Shown one piece after another: positions 63,930 to 64,000 of a DNA stretch of 64,000 nucleotides. The stretch comes from Desulfotruncus alcoholivorax DSM 16058. Lineage in GTDB: Bacteria > Bacillota > Desulfotomaculia > Desulfotomaculales > Desulfallaceae. The DNA is taken from the NCBI RefSeq assembly GCF_000430885.1, contig NZ_AUMW01000003.1, positions 150,704 to 214,703 of the forward strand, read 5' to 3'. A program made the translations under genes and the position numbers. Numbering within the stretch: the first letter of the stretch is position 1; each line of letters starts with the position of its first letter. The notes below the pieces were generated by a model. It had not been told where the DNA came from, ran no database searches, and saw only the letters and a list, made by a program, of their open reading frames with translations.

Positions 63930-64000
63930 AGGTCAAGCCCTCGACCTATTAGTACCGGTCCGCTAAACACATTGCTGTGCTTACACGCCCGGCCTATCTA
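63930..64000 (-). rRNA. rrl: 23S ribosomal RNA, 3' end only
   Basis: The minus strand reads the conserved 3' end of 23S rRNA, with GGACCGGTACTAATAGGTCG and GAGGGCTTGACC. The gene continues beyond the window. The end near 63930 is approximate. Confidence 0.93.

Overview
The window looks like the chromosome of an endospore-forming, probably anaerobic Firmicute of the Peptococcaceae/Desulfotomaculum type. This is an inference from gene order and content. SpoIID, PdaA, YtvI, BofC-like, SpoVR/YhbH/PrkA and SigI-RsgI genes point to a spore former. The rimP-nusA, hslVU-codY, ruvCAB and queA-tgt-yajC-secDF orders are clostridial/Bacillus-like. Base composition is moderate, start codons are often TTG or GTG, and Shine-Dalgarno (SD) sites are strong. 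Nearly all housekeeping genes are on the minus strand. No prophage, transposase, CRISPR array or tRNA gene was seen.

Layout, left to right. 1-13.2 kb: translation, isoprenoid and phospholipid genes on the minus strand (rpsB-tsf-pyrH-frr-small protein-ferredoxin-uppS-cdsA-ytvI-dxr-rseP-ispG-proS, then rimP-nusA behind its own promoter). 13.4-21.9 kb: codY-hslU-hslV-xerC-trmFO-topA-dprA. 22-24.7 kb: a compact non-homologous end-joining operon (Ku, ATP-dependent ligase, LigD-type polymerase). 24.9-37.2 kb: an accessory stretch on both strands, with a frameshifted MBL hydrolase, two half-size UPF0016 transporters, an MFS exporter, a PdaA-like deacetylase, a LarA-like protein, a Spy-like protein, a heterodimeric ABC exporter divergent from a MarR regulator, a 13-codon ORF and an HTH-plus-Fe-S protein. 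37.3-41.9 kb: the prkA-yhbH-spoVR sporulation/stationary-phase operon. 42-50.7 kb: a small protein, murT-gatD (lipid II amidation), an MBL hydrolase, a DUF4198 protein, sigI-rsgI, a CDF metal exporter with a structured leader, and a DksA-like YteA protein. 50.7-63.6 kb: DUF5665, secF-secD, an HD protein, yajC, tgt, queA, spoIID, DUF2905, queH, ruvB-ruvA-ruvC, bofC-like, yebC and nadE. 63.65-64 kb: 5S rRNA and the 3' end of 23S rRNA, also on the minus strand.

The genes fall into a few working groups: ribosome and envelope biosynthesis; DNA processing and repair (TopA, DprA, XerC, RuvABC, Ku/LigD); queuosine tRNA modification (QueA, QueH, Tgt) next to Sec translocation; and sporulation.

The least explained material is non-coding. 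It includes a 214-bp nested inverted-repeat element at 44.5 kb with a diverged partial copy at 46.6 kb, a promoter-structured leader-hairpin arrangement before the CDF exporter, a repeat nested inside another repeat family at 58.9-59.06 kb, a 13-codon Cys-Cys ORF with a near-perfect ribosome binding site, and a separately terminated 39-codon gene. Coordinates of genes follow my choice of start, given with the reason wherever it shortens the longest open frame.
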